From Tenacibaculum holothuriorum (GTDB lineage: Bacteria; Bacteroidota; Bacteroidia; Flavobacteriales; Flavobacteriaceae), in the NCBI RefSeq assembly GCF_002120225.1, contig NZ_LAPZ01000018.1:1-55516 (forward strand): a DNA stretch of 55,516 nucleotides. Reading direction: 5' to 3'. The translations under genes were made by a program, and so were the position numbers. Shown here one piece after another: positions 8,740 to 19,580 of the stretch (its first letter is position 1; each line of letters starts with the position of its first letter). The notes below the pieces were generated by a model. The model was not told the origin of the DNA, did not search any database, and worked only from the letters and a program-made list of their open reading frames with translations.

Positions 8740-9357
8740 TTAAGTTGGCCCACCATTTATAATTTCTTTAAACTTAGATATGCTATTAAAGTTACGTGTG
8801 ATCTCTCCTGAAACAGCAATACCATACACGCCTGTTATTAATATATCTAATACATCATTCTGAGTAATACCTCCTATTGCTATAACAGGAACATCTGTAT
8901 TCAACTCTTCTAATATAGTTAAGTATCCTTTTTCTCCTAAAACCGGACTTAAGTTATCTTTGGTTTTAGTAAATCTGAAAGGTCCTAAACCAATATAATC
9001 TACTTTCTTATCAATTAAAACCTTACAATCATCAAGTGTATTAGCTGTTCCACCTATTACTTGCCAAGAATACAAATCTTTCCTAACCTTAGCAGGACAA
9101 GCATCAGTTTTACCTAAATGAACGCCATCTGCTTTTACTTCAATAGCAACTTTATAATGATCGTTGATAATTAATCTCGTTTGAAAATGAGCAGTAATTT
9201 CTATAGCCTTTTTTGCGGTTTCAAGAATCGTTTTATCATCTAGATTCTTTAATCGCAACTGAACCCATTCAGCACCAGATGCGCAAGCTCTCTGTATGTT
9301 CTCTAAATGTTCTTGCGGAGTTGCTCCTTGTGATATGTATTGTAACTTACTTATCAT
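8740..9357 (-). CDS. thiE: Thiamine-phosphate synthase ThiE
   Basis: ThiE couples hydroxymethylpyrimidine pyrophosphate with thiazole phosphate to form thiamine phosphate. This 205-residue TIM barrel has the canonical phosphate and substrate motifs: [37 protein letters not shown] and IAIGGI. It is therefore the better candidate for the catalytic ThiE of the two homologues in this operon; the other, at 10089-10694, has diverged motifs. It ends upstream of thiG and follows thiD with 1 base between them. Confidence 0.93.
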   Translation of the reverse strand: MISKLQYISQGATPQEHLENIQRACASGAEWVQLRLKNLDDKTILETAKKAIEITAHFQTRLIINDHYKVAIEVKADGVHLGKTDACPAKVRKDLYSWQVIGGTANTLDDCKVLIDKKVDYIGLGPFRFTKTKDNLSPVLGEKGYLTILEELNTDVPVIAIGGITQNDVLDILITGVYGIAVSGEITRNFNSISKFKEIINGGPT

Positions 9358-9358
9358 A

Positions 9359-10105
9359 TTACTTTTTTGAATGATAACCCAATAAACCTTTATTAGAACT
9401 TAAAAACTTCTCTGTATATCTTTTTCCTCTATAGCATGCTTTTAACAATGGAAAACTCAAAGCTAAATAACTAGCAATAGCAGATGACAGCACACAACCG
9501 CTACCGTGTTTTTCTGAACAGTTAGGTAATTTCGGATTCAATGAATATTTCTTTCCATTTTTAGTGTACAATTCATCTTTACCTAGTTTATCTAAACGAT
9601 GTCCACCTTTTAAAAACAAGTTGGTTTTCTTAGTTATATGTGTGATCGTTTCTTCTATATTCTTATCCGGATATAGCAATTCAATTTCTTTGTAATTAGG
9701 AGTTAGCAACTCTATTTTTCCCAACACATCATCTAAATCTGAGTTCGAATGAAACTGAAAATTAGAGCTCGATTTTAAAACCGGATCTAAAACAATTTTC
9801 GCTTTAGAATTATGACTTAAAACCGAGTCAATAATTGCATTTAAAACCTCAAAATTTTCTACTATTCCTATTTTAACAATATCAATCTGAAAGCGATTAA
9901 ACAACACTTTTATTTGAGCAGTTATTTGTTCTATTGGCAACCAATAACAGTCTTGAAATGATTGATCATCTTGTACTGTATTAGCTGTACAAACCGATAA
10001 TCCATAACATTTTAACACCTCAAATGTTTTTACGTCAGCAGTTAAACCCGCTCCGTTAGAAGGATCGAATCCTGCAATGGTTAGTATGTTAGGTCTTGCT
10101 TTCAA
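9359..10105 (-). CDS. thiD: Hydroxymethylpyrimidine (phosphate) kinase ThiD
   Basis: ThiD phosphorylates HMP to HMP-P and then HMP-PP, the pyrimidine donor for ThiE. The 248-residue sequence shows the ribokinase-like family signatures: GFDPSNGAGLTADVKTFE near the N-terminus, KGGH in the middle, and the catalytic anion-hole segment GSGCVLSSAIASYLA near the C-terminus. Its start overlaps the end of the upstream ThiE-like gene by 17 bases, implying translational coupling. Confidence 0.93.
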   Translation of the reverse strand: MKARPNILTIAGFDPSNGAGLTADVKTFEVLKCYGLSVCTANTVQDDQSFQDCYWLPIEQITAQIKVLFNRFQIDIVKIGIVENFEVLNAIIDSVLSHNSKAKIVLDPVLKSSSNFQFHSNSDLDDVLGKIELLTPNYKEIELLYPDKNIEETITHITKKTNLFLKGGHRLDKLGKDELYTKNGKKYSLNPKLPNCSEKHGSGCVLSSAIASYLALSFPLLKACYRGKRYTEKFLSSNKGLLGYHSKK

Positions 10106-10694
10106 TTGTAGCGTATTCCTCTTTTAATTCTTTAAAACTTTCAACTGGATTATCTGTATTCCATACTCCTCCTAAAACTCCAACTCCTTTAAATCCTAGT
10201 TCAATTGTTTTAGCTAAGGTTTTAGAATTGATTCCACCCATACCAATAATTAACTTATCGATATGATTAACATCAAAACCTCTTCCTTCATATCCTTGTT
10301 TAGATATTGAAGAAAAGACTGGACTTAGTAAATGATAATCGAATTCAAAATAACAATCTTCTAATTCTTCTGGTTCATGAAAAGAAGAGCTAATAGTTTT
10401 ACCAAACATATTCAGGTCCTTAAAATAATTACCCGAATTATCTATATGGTCTCTTCTTTTTTGTTCCTGAAAATGTATACCTTTTAAGTCATATTCATTA
10501 ATTAACTCATGATGATAATGTGTTACAATTCTATTGTGGTATTTAGTGTCTATAGCATCTAAATAATCACAATGTTCTTGGTATGATTTATTAGGCTTTC
10601 TAAAATGATAATATTCTAATCCTACCTCAAAAAGCTGATTCAGGATTAGAATTTCATTATCAATATCATTTTCTGGAGCTATAAGAACAATCAT
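10089..10694 (-). CDS. ThiE/TenI-like protein, diverged paralogue
   Basis: This 201-residue protein belongs to the thiamine-phosphate synthase/TenI superfamily by its TIM-barrel pattern: YYHFRKP, THYHHELI, LKGIHFQEQ, LLSPVFSSISKQGY, IIGMGGI, GFKGVGVLGG. Compared with the canonical ThiE encoded 700 bases further along, the ND, GVHLG and GP-x-T-x-TK motifs are replaced. TenI proteins of this fold act as thiazole tautomerases, and that is one plausible role here; residual ThiE activity is another. It sits between thiC and thiD in the operon, with 3 bases after thiC and a 17-base overlap with thiD. Family assignment is good; the reaction is uncertain. Confidence 0.82.
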   Translation of the reverse strand: MIVLIAPENDIDNEILILNQLFEVGLEYYHFRKPNKSYQEHCDYLDAIDTKYHNRIVTHYHHELINEYDLKGIHFQEQKRRDHIDNSGNYFKDLNMFGKTISSSFHEPEELEDCYFEFDYHLLSPVFSSISKQGYEGRGFDVNHIDKLIIGMGGINSKTLAKTIELGFKGVGVLGGVWNTDNPVESFKELKEEYATIESKT

Positions 10695-10697
10695 ATT

Positions 10698-12763
<2,066 letters not shown>

Positions 12764-12837
12764 TATTCAAATTATTATATAGTTTAGGTAAACCTTAAAA
12801 AGGTAAGAAATGAAAGTACACAGTAAGTTACTGAAAC

Positions 12838-12920
12838 TTTTCCCTCCGTTGGTGTTAACCAAATCAGGTTCTAAGGATATTTCTCAAACTAATTTATAAT
12901 TAGCTACTCCTAAAGTTTAC
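12838..12920 (-). promoter_or_regulatory. TPP riboswitch (THI element)
   Basis: On the minus strand, TTTAGGAGTAG is followed by TTTGAGAAATATCC, then GAACCTGATTTGGTTAA and CACCAACGGAGGGAAAAG. These are the conserved CUGAGA-like, ACCUGAUCUGG-like and CCAGCGnAGGGA-like parts of the thiamine pyrophosphate aptamer. It lies about 75 bases upstream of thiS in the leader. In the space between (12764-12837) I see only short 5-6 bp stems and no clear T-run terminator, so the control mode is not evident; the family often acts on translation or transcription. A possible -7 element TATATTCG lies at 12932-12925. Confidence 0.93.
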
Positions 12921-13013
12921 GATGCGAATATACAATTTTTATGAGTTAATAGAGTTTTGAAATATTAAGATGTTAATTTTAATATTAATGAGGAATATTC
13001 AATACATGTTGTA

Positions 13014-13021
13014 TATCTTTG
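13014..13021 (+). promoter_or_regulatory. Bacteroidota -7 promoter element for the solitary PorP/SprF gene
   Basis: TATCTTTG matches the Bacteroidota -7 consensus TAnnTTTG, 19 bases before the ATG at 13041. No TTTG -33 element is present at the preferred spacing. Confidence 0.45.
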
Positions 13022-13040
13022 TGGGTCTATTATAAATTTT

Positions 13041-14009
13041 ATGAAAAATATTGCTAAACTACTTTTTGTGCTTTTTGTTTTTAATAAATCAATAGCACAG
13101 GAGACTTTACCGATTTATGCAGATTATTTATCTGATAATGTATATTTATTACATCCAGCTGCTGCTGGTATTGGTGAATGTGGTAAAATAAGATTAACAG
13201 CTCGTCAACAATGGTTTGGAGTTAAAGATGCTCCAAGTTTGCAAACAGCAAGTTTTCATGCTAAAGCAGGAGAGTATTCTAATGCAGGTTACGGGGTTGT
13301 TTTATATAATGATAAGAATGGTTATCATTCTCAAAAAGGAATTCAAGGTACATATGCTTACCATTTAAATATGGGGAATGAAAATTTATTCAATCAATTA
13401 TCTTTTGGATTATCAATGTCAGTAGTGCAAAATGAAGTTGATCAAAGAAGATTTGTAAATGACCCAGCTGTATCACAAATTATTCAAAGTAATTTTTATT
13501 TTAATGCCGATTTTGGTATGGCTTATCATTATAAAGGTTTTTCGTCATACGCAACTGTTAAGAACTTATTCTTGTCTGCAAAGAATAATTTAGACTCTAA
13601 TTTTGAATCATTGAACTTACGAAACTATATTATTGGAGCAGGGTACTTCTTTGGAGAAGAAAGAGTATTGCAGTTTGAACCTTCGTTTATGTTTCAGTTT
13701 AAAGAACAAACAGGAGAGAAGGTTGCAGATATTAATTTTAAGGTTTATAAGAAGATTAGAAACACTCAGTTTTGGGCGGCATTATCTTACAGAACTAGTT
13801 TTGATGGAAGTGTTTTTGGAGAAGCACAATATATAACTCCTATTGTAGGAGTTAACTTCAATAAGTTTATGGTTTCTTATACATATACAAAACAGACAGG
13901 TGATATTGTCTTCTCGAATGGAGATTTTCATCAGATATCATTAGGAATGGATATTCTTTGTAGAAAAAGAAGAGCTTCAGCTTGTCCTAATATTAACGGA
14001 AGTTTTTAA
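13041..14009 (+). CDS. PorP/SprF family type IX secretion membrane protein (solitary)
   Basis: This 322-residue exported protein has a signal peptide (to KSIAQ) followed by the PorP/SprF start pattern: YADYLSDNVYLLHPAAAGIGECGKIRLTARQQWFG. It continues with beta-barrel-like strands. Family members assist secretion or attachment of a surface adhesin through T9SS. Unlike the copy at 1102-2022, no adhesin or OmpA gene lies beside it; the neighbours are the thiamine operon and murI. Its last four bases overlap the end of the convergent murI. A general T9SS role or a partner encoded elsewhere are both possible. Confidence 0.87.
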   Translation: MKNIAKLLFVLFVFNKSIAQETLPIYADYLSDNVYLLHPAAAGIGECGKIRLTARQQWFGVKDAPSLQTASFHAKAGEYSNAGYGVVLYNDKNGYHSQKGIQGTYAYHLNMGNENLFNQLSFGLSMSVVQNEVDQRRFVNDPAVSQIIQSNFYFNADFGMAYHYKGFSSYATVKNLFLSAKNNLDSNFESLNLRNYIIGAGYFFGEERVLQFEPSFMFQFKEQTGEKVADINFKVYKKIRNTQFWAALSYRTSFDGSVFGEAQYITPIVGVNFNKFMVSYTYTKQTGDIVFSNGDFHQISLGMDILCRKRRASACPNINGSF

Positions 14010-14809
14010 AAATCCTTTTCAATAATAGTAGCGGAAGGATAATCTGTTAAAAAAGAAGCAAGTATTTGTTTGTTTGTATTAGTATAAAACGAATAAGTAC
14101 TTGTTTTTTTTACGTCTTTATTTATTGTATTGTTAGTAAGTAAAATGTTTTTTGTTTGTCTAGCAACAGCTTCTCCAGAATCAATAATAGTTATTTTATT
14201 GTCTGTAATTTTCTTTATTGAATTAGCTAAATAAGGATAATGTGTACAGCCTAAAACAATACAGTCTACATTAGCTTGCAGCATAGGGTTAATATACTTT
14301 TTTAGAAGCTGATTCATTTCGGTTGAATCTATTTTTCCTTGTTCAATTAGTTCAACCAGCCCTTCACCAACTTGTTCTAGAATTGTAATTTTATTATCTA
14401 AAGTTGAAGATGTTTTTTCAAATAATTCACTGTTAAGAGTTCCTTTGGTAGCAAGAATGCCGATAGTATTTGTTTGGGTTTTTAAAGCGGCAGGTTTTAT
14501 TGCAGGCTCTATACCAATAAAAGGTATATTGTAATTTTCTCTTAAATATTTAATAGCGTTTGTAGTTGCGGTGTTACAAGCTACCACAATAATTTTACAA
14601 CCTTTTTCTATAAGAAACTCTGTATTTTTTATTGACAAGTTGATTATGTCTTGTTTACTTTTTTGGCCATAAGGAGCATTCTTACTATCAGCTAGATAAA
14701 TAGTGTCTTCATTTGGAAGTAATGAAACTATTTCTTTCCAAATAGATGTTCCGCCGATACCAGAATCAAAAATACCTATGGGTTGTTGTATGTGTAGCAT
14801 GTAAGGCAA
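14006..14809 (-). CDS. murI: Glutamate racemase MurI
   Basis: MurI interconverts L- and D-glutamate, supplying D-Glu for peptidoglycan. Both catalytic cysteine motifs are present: VVACNTATTNA and VLGCTHYPYL. The N-terminal FDSGIGGTSI and LADSKNAPYG segments are also conserved. The protein has 267 residues. The start at 14809 (MPYMLHIQQPIGIFDSG) is likely, though the second Met four codons in is possible. It follows the OmpH genes on the same strand but is separated from them by a strong terminator at 14814-14845, so it probably has its own promoter or depends on readthrough. Confidence 0.95.
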   Translation of the reverse strand: MPYMLHIQQPIGIFDSGIGGTSIWKEIVSLLPNEDTIYLADSKNAPYGQKSKQDIINLSIKNTEFLIEKGCKIIVVACNTATTNAIKYLRENYNIPFIGIEPAIKPAALKTQTNTIGILATKGTLNSELFEKTSSTLDNKITILEQVGEGLVELIEQGKIDSTEMNQLLKKYINPMLQANVDCIVLGCTHYPYLANSIKKITDNKITIIDSGEAVARQTKNILLTNNTINKDVKKTSTYSFYTNTNKQILASFLTDYPSATIIEKDF

Positions 14810-14813
14810 AAAT

Positions 14814-14845
14814 AAAAAGTCCTGCTGATATCAGCAGGACTTTTT
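14814..14845. terminator. Perfect palindromic terminator after the OmpH/BamA cluster
   Basis: A 32-base perfect palindrome: AAAAAGTCCTGCTGAT followed by its complement. With A and T flanks it terminates the minus-strand envelope cluster 21 bases after the ompH stop, immediately before the murI start. Confidence 0.9.
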
Positions 14846-14866
14846 ATAAATTTTATATTTCTAAGA

Positions 14867-15376
14867 TTAGAATCCTAATTTAGCTTTTACAGCATTAAAG
14901 ATATCTTCTCCTTTATCGTAAACGATTAAACCTTTTCCTGGAGATGCATCTAATACGTAGATAAATCCTTTTTCAGCAGCTACAGCCTTAATAGCATCTT
15001 CAGCTTTCTTTAAGATTGGTAACGTTTTTTCTTGATACTTCTTTTGCATGTCTTGTGCAGCAGTTTGTCTCGCTTGCTCTATTCTTTGTCTATCTTGTTG
15101 TACTTCGATAGCTCTCTTTTGATTAACTTCTTGAGTTTGAGTTTTTCCTTCTGCTTCGTATTTTTTTACTTTAGCTTCAAACTTTTTAAACATAGCTTCA
15201 ATTTCATCTTGATATGTTTTGTTTAGCTTTTCTAAGTCTGTTTTCATAGCTTTAGTTGCAGGCATAGCAGCTAATAATTTATCAGTATTAATATGTGCTA
15301 TTTTTTGTGCATTGGCAACACCACCTAATCCTATCGTAAAAATTGCAACTAATAATAACGTTTTAAACTGTTTCAT
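14867..15376 (-). CDS. OmpH/Skp family periplasmic chaperone
   Basis: This 169-residue protein has a signal peptide (MKQFKTLLLVAIF...ANA) and then the OmpH pattern KIAHINTDKLLAAMPATKAM, a long charged helical region (about residues 45-120) and a C-terminal AAEKGFIYVLDASPGKGLIVY. Skp/OmpH proteins form jellyfish-like trimers that hold unfolded outer-membrane proteins for BamA. It is the last gene of the bamA cluster and is separated by 28 bases from a second OmpH gene. Its shorter, regular form suggests it is the housekeeping Skp of the pair. Confidence 0.92.
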   Translation of the reverse strand: MKQFKTLLLVAIFTIGLGGVANAQKIAHINTDKLLAAMPATKAMKTDLEKLNKTYQDEIEAMFKKFEAKVKKYEAEGKTQTQEVNQKRAIEVQQDRQRIEQARQTAAQDMQKKYQEKTLPILKKAEDAIKAVAAEKGFIYVLDASPGKGLIVYDKGEDIFNAVKAKLGF

Positions 15377-15404
15377 CTTTGTTGTTTTAATTTTAATTTA
15401 TTTT

Positions 15405-16205
15405 TTATTCTTGATTTTTCTGTTCTTGTTCTTTCTTTTTTTCTTCTTCTTTAGCTTTTTTTAAAGCTTCTTTTTTCTCTTTTAAAAGTCTTCTTTTTTC
15501 AGCAATAGCTTTAGCTTTAGCTTGTCTTTTTTCTTCGATAGCTTTAATTTTTGCAGCTCTATCATCAGCTTTTTTCTTCTTTAAAGCTTCTCTTTTAGCA
15601 ATTCTTTCTTTCTCTTTGTTACTTAAACCACTGTTTTTTAGTAATTCTTTCTTAGCAGCAATTTTATCCTTTTTTGCTTGTCTTTTTTGATCGATATTAA
15701 TCATTTTGACAATAAGGTCGCTAATATCGTGTTTTTTATTTGAATATAGCATAACTAATTCGCTTGATTTGTCGAAAACGAAATCATACTTTTTTCGAGA
15801 TGCTATAGATTGTACAGCACTATATACTTGGTCTTGTACGGGCTTAATTAATTGCTTTCTTAATTGGTACATGTCTCCGTTTGGACCAAAGTATAAAGAT
15901 TCTAATCTGCGTAAAGATTCTTGTTTAATTTGAATGTCTTCTTCACGTTCGTCGATTAAATCTTTAGTAAGAATAGCTTTTTCATTAGCTAAATCGGTTT
16001 TTAAAACTTCAATTTTACGAGCCTCAGTATCGAGATTTTTTTTCCATTTTTGAACCTTAGCGTCTAAAGCATTTTGAGCTTGAATATATTCTGGAATGTT
16101 TTGTAGAATATATTCCATATCAATGTATGCAATACGTTGGCTTTTTTGAGCCTTACTAATAGTAACAGTAAGTAAAAGAACGACTAGTAAAATGTTTTTT
16201 TTCAT
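15405..16205 (-). CDS. OmpH/Skp family protein with long charged tail
   Basis: I start this gene at 16205 (MKKNILLVVLLLTVTISKAQ), a clear signal peptide; an upstream start at 16304 would add 33 residues before it and run into the bamA end. The 266-residue protein has an OmpH core: RIAYIDMEYILQNIPEYIQAQ, a coiled helical arm, and KKYDFVFDKSSELVMLY. The last 85 or so residues are almost entirely Lys, Ala, Glu and Arg, predicted as one long charged helix, which ordinary Skp lacks. Two OmpH genes after bamA are typical of Bacteroidota. The tail may bind envelope polymers or unfolded clients, but that is conjecture. Confidence 0.9.
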   Translation of the reverse strand: MKKNILLVVLLLTVTISKAQKSQRIAYIDMEYILQNIPEYIQAQNALDAKVQKWKKNLDTEARKIEVLKTDLANEKAILTKDLIDEREEDIQIKQESLRRLESLYFGPNGDMYQLRKQLIKPVQDQVYSAVQSIASRKKYDFVFDKSSELVMLYSNKKHDISDLIVKMINIDQKRQAKKDKIAAKKELLKNSGLSNKEKERIAKREALKKKKADDRAAKIKAIEEKRQAKAKAIAEKRRLLKEKKEALKKAKEEEKKKEQEQKNQE

Positions 16206-16267
16206 CTTGTATAATGTGTTTAGAAAAAACCGTGCCAAAAAACCAGACACATTACAAATGTATGGTT

Positions 16268-18829
16268 TTAAAACTGTCTTCCAATTATAAAATGTGTTTG
16301 CCAACCAGATTTTGTTGGGTTAAGAGATTGATCTCCTGGTAATGGGTCAAACCCATGAGCAAAATCAATACCTAATAAACCAAATGCAGGCATAAATATA
16401 CGAATACCTAATCCAGCTGAACGCTTTAAGTTAAACGGGTTATATTCACTAAAATTGTCATAAGAATTACCTGCTTCTAAAAATCCTAAAGTATAAATAG
16501 ATGCTGAAGGCTTATCAGTAATAGAATAACGTAATTCTAATTGGAATTTGTTGTAAATAGATCCACCATCAATAGATGATAAACGGTTGTTTTCATACCC
16601 TCTTAAACCTATTACTTCACGACCGTCTAACTGTCCTTGAGCAATTCCATCACCACCAACGAAGAATCTTTCTACAGGGGTTAATCCTAATTCGTTATTA
16701 TATGATCCTAAATATCCAACTTCAAAATTAGACATTAAGACAAGTTTATTTGCCAATTGAGTATACCATTTACCTTTAGCCGATAGTTTATAGTATTCTA
16801 ACCATTTATATTTATCTGCTAAATAATCATTTCTTTGCTCATTTGTAGGATTATCTGGTTCGTCAAAACTTTTACCGTTTAATAAAGAATATGGTAAGGT
16901 AGCTTTAGCTCTAATAGTAAACTCTGAACCATAAGTTGGGAATATTAAACTAGGTCCTGCTGAGTTTCTACTCAAAGCAACTGTATAAGCTAGATTATTT
17001 AGATTTCCTTTACTTAATATGTCGTTAGAAGATCCAACTCTATATTGGTAATCTTGTAATTCGATTCTTTGATAACTAATGTTTTGGGATAACGTGAAAT
17101 AATCATCAGGCCATTTTAAACGCTTTCCTAAACCTATAGATGCTCCAATAATACTTAAGCTTTGATCTCTATCTACAGTATTTGTCTGGAAGTTAAAACG
17201 ATATTGATTTGAAAAATATAGTGAAGCCGATAAAGATTGTGGAGTTTTACCACCTAACCATGGTTCTGTAAACGAAAAACTATAGGTGCTATAAGTTCTT
17301 GCAGATTGTAAACGTAAAGATAGTTTTTGACCATCTCCCATTGGTAAAGGCTTGTAAGCTTCTTTGTTAAAAATGTTTCTAATAGAGAAGTTGTTAAAAG
17401 AAAGTCCTAATGTACCAATGAATGATCCACCACCGTAACCACCTTGTAATTCTATTTGACTACCTCCTTTTTCTACAACAGAAAAATCAATATCAGCTGT
17501 TTTGTCTTGGTAGTTTGGTTTTACATCTGGAGTTACATTAGCATCAAAAAAACCTAATTGACCAATTTCACGAATAGAACGAATAATGTTTTGACGACTA
17601 AATAAATCTCCTGGTTTTACACGTAATTCTCTATATATTACATGATCGTTTGTTTTGTCATTACCAGTTACAGTAACTTTTTTAATAGTAGCTGGTTCGT
17701 CTTCTCTAATTCTAATTTCAACAGTAATAGAGTCGTTTTTAACTCTAGTTTCTACTGCATTAATTTGAGAAAATAAATAGCCATTATTGTGGTATAAAGT
17801 CTGAATATCTTGAGAAGTTGGTGTTCCATCTCCAGAAACACGTTCTTTTAAAACTTTGCCATTGTATATATCCCCTTTATCTATTTTTAAAAAACTGTGT
17901 AGAAATTCATCAGTATATTTTTTATTTCCAACAAATTTTATTTCTGCAAAACGATACTGATTACCTTCTTCTAATTCGATTTCAAGATTAATTGTATTGT
18001 CATCATTCCAAGTTAATTTATCTGAAATTATTCGAGCATCTCTATACCCTAATTCGCTATATCTCTCTAAAATACTTTCTAAATCTTCTTTATAATCGTC
18101 TTGAATATATTTAGATGATTTCCAAAAACGACCAAAGAACTTTCTTTTAGTATTAGACATTAATCCTCTTAACTTTCCGTTAGATAAGGCTTTGTTTCCT
18201 TTGAAGTTGATGTTTTTAATTTTAATACGCTTACCTTTATCAATAAAGATATTCATATTAACGGTATTAATATCTGAAGTGTCTTTTTGAGTATTTAAAG
18301 TAACTTTAGCTTTTAAGAAACCTTTGTCAGTATATTTTTTCTTAATAAAGTTACGAGTGGTAACAATTAAATTGTCTGTTACCATTTTACCTTTCTTAAG
18401 TTCAGTTTCTTTCTTTAAGTCTTTAGCTTTAGATTTACTAACACCTTTTATAGTTACATCGGTAAGTTGTGGTAATTCTATAACATCAAACAATAGGTAA
18501 ACAGTGTTGCCGTCTATTTTAGATAAATAAACATCTACTTGACTAAATTGTTTGCTTTCGTATAGTTTCTTTATTGCACTAGTCAGTTTGTCTCCAGGTA
18601 ATTTAATTAATTGCCCGTTGACCAAACCCGTATAAACTCTTACAGTTTGTTCGCTAAACTTACGTAAACCAGTTACAGTAATTCCTCCTAAAATGTATTC
18701 TTTCCCCTTTTCGTACGAAATTTTACCATTAACTGCCGTACTATCTTTTGGAGTTGTGCTTTGTGCTTGTGTATTAATTGCGAATATAAATGCAGTAATT
18801 AATACGATTAAATATGAAAACTTATTCAT
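16268..18829 (-). CDS. bamA: Outer membrane protein assembly factor BamA
   Basis: BamA is the central Omp85 insertase of outer-membrane beta-barrel proteins. I use the ATG at 18829 (MNKFSYLIVLITAF...NTQAQ), a signal peptide, giving 853 residues; this overlaps uppS by 8 bases. Upstream in-frame codons to 18955 lie inside uppS and lack a signal. The N-terminal half carries repeated POTRA domains (ISGITVTGLRKFSEQTV-type, ITIKGVSKSKAKDL-type, IKNINFKGNKAL). The C-terminal half is the 16-strand barrel with RGYENNRLSS-type lid segment and ends in the beta-signal aromatic residue (HFIIGRQF). Gene order uppS-bamA-ompH-ompH is the conserved Bacteroidota arrangement. Confidence 0.95.
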   Translation of the reverse strand: MNKFSYLIVLITAFIFAINTQAQSTTPKDSTAVNGKISYEKGKEYILGGITVTGLRKFSEQTVRVYTGLVNGQLIKLPGDKLTSAIKKLYESKQFSQVDVYLSKIDGNTVYLLFDVIELPQLTDVTIKGVSKSKAKDLKKETELKKGKMVTDNLIVTTRNFIKKKYTDKGFLKAKVTLNTQKDTSDINTVNMNIFIDKGKRIKIKNINFKGNKALSNGKLRGLMSNTKRKFFGRFWKSSKYIQDDYKEDLESILERYSELGYRDARIISDKLTWNDDNTINLEIELEEGNQYRFAEIKFVGNKKYTDEFLHSFLKIDKGDIYNGKVLKERVSGDGTPTSQDIQTLYHNNGYLFSQINAVETRVKNDSITVEIRIREDEPATIKKVTVTGNDKTNDHVIYRELRVKPGDLFSRQNIIRSIREIGQLGFFDANVTPDVKPNYQDKTADIDFSVVEKGGSQIELQGGYGGGSFIGTLGLSFNNFSIRNIFNKEAYKPLPMGDGQKLSLRLQSARTYSTYSFSFTEPWLGGKTPQSLSASLYFSNQYRFNFQTNTVDRDQSLSIIGASIGLGKRLKWPDDYFTLSQNISYQRIELQDYQYRVGSSNDILSKGNLNNLAYTVALSRNSAGPSLIFPTYGSEFTIRAKATLPYSLLNGKSFDEPDNPTNEQRNDYLADKYKWLEYYKLSAKGKWYTQLANKLVLMSNFEVGYLGSYNNELGLTPVERFFVGGDGIAQGQLDGREVIGLRGYENNRLSSIDGGSIYNKFQLELRYSITDKPSASIYTLGFLEAGNSYDNFSEYNPFNLKRSAGLGIRIFMPAFGLLGIDFAHGFDPLPGDQSLNPTKSGWQTHFIIGRQF

Positions 18830-19574
18830 TTTCTGTAACCTGTTCACTTGTTTTTCCAAATCTTCTTTCCCTATTTTGGTAATTAATAATTGCTTCAAAA
18901 AGATGTTCTCTTCTAAAGTCTGGCCATAATACTTCTGTAAAGTATAATTCGGCATATGCCATTTGCCAAAGCAAGAAATTACTAATTCTTTGTTCGCCGC
19001 TTGTACGTATCATTAAATCAACGTCGGGCAAATTAAACGTATATAAATGATTATTTATAATTTTCTCGTTAATTTTTTCAATATCTAATTCATTATTAAC
19101 AACTTTTTTAGATATGTTTTTAATAGCATTAACAATTTCTTCACGTGCTCCATAGCTTAAAGCAAAGGTTAATGTTATTGTTGTGTTGTCTTTAGTAGCA
19201 TCGATTACTTCAGCTAAAACTTTTTGTGCTTTTTTTGGAAGCTGTTCAGTATTACCAATGCTGTTGATTTTGATTCCGTTTTCTTGAAACCCAGGAAGTT
19301 CTTTTTTTAAAGAAGATACTAAAAGACTCATTAAAGCATCTACTTCTAACTTTGGACGATTCCAATTTTCAGTAGAAAAAGCATAAAGTGTTATGAATTT
19401 TGCTCCTATATCAGACGCTCCTGCAACTGCTTCTCTTACTGCGGTTAATGCGTTTTTATGACCAAATACACGCTGCATTCCTTTACCTTTTGCCCAACGA
19501 CCATTACCATCCATAATAATAGCTATGTGGTTAGGTACGTTTTGTAAATTAATGCCTTGTAATAATTCTCCCAT
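18822..19574 (-). CDS. uppS: Isoprenyl transferase UppS (undecaprenyl diphosphate synthase)
   Basis: UppS makes the C55 lipid carrier for peptidoglycan and other surface polymers by cis-condensation of isopentenyl diphosphate. The 250-residue protein shows the family signatures HIAIIMDGNGRWAKGKG near the N-terminus, FSTENWNRP in the middle, and IRTSGEQRISNFLLWQMAYAEL near the end. It lies 6 bases after the PorG-like gene and overlaps bamA by 8 bases, so all three are very likely co-transcribed. Confidence 0.96.
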   Translation of the reverse strand: MGELLQGINLQNVPNHIAIIMDGNGRWAKGKGMQRVFGHKNALTAVREAVAGASDIGAKFITLYAFSTENWNRPKLEVDALMSLLVSSLKKELPGFQENGIKINSIGNTEQLPKKAQKVLAEVIDATKDNTTITLTFALSYGAREEIVNAIKNISKKVVNNELDIEKINEKIINNHLYTFNLPDVDLMIRTSGEQRISNFLLWQMAYAELYFTEVLWPDFRREHLFEAIINYQNRERRFGKTSEQVTENE

Positions 19575-19580
19575 TTATTT

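Noticed and set aside
15032..15464. Plus-strand hydrophobic frames opposite the OmpH genes
   Set aside because: They are the complement of Lys/Glu-rich helices (giving Phe/Leu/Ser-rich text) and have no support.
18829..18955. Longer BamA start upstream of the signal peptide
   Set aside because: The extra 42 residues lie within uppS coding sequence and would block the signal peptide.
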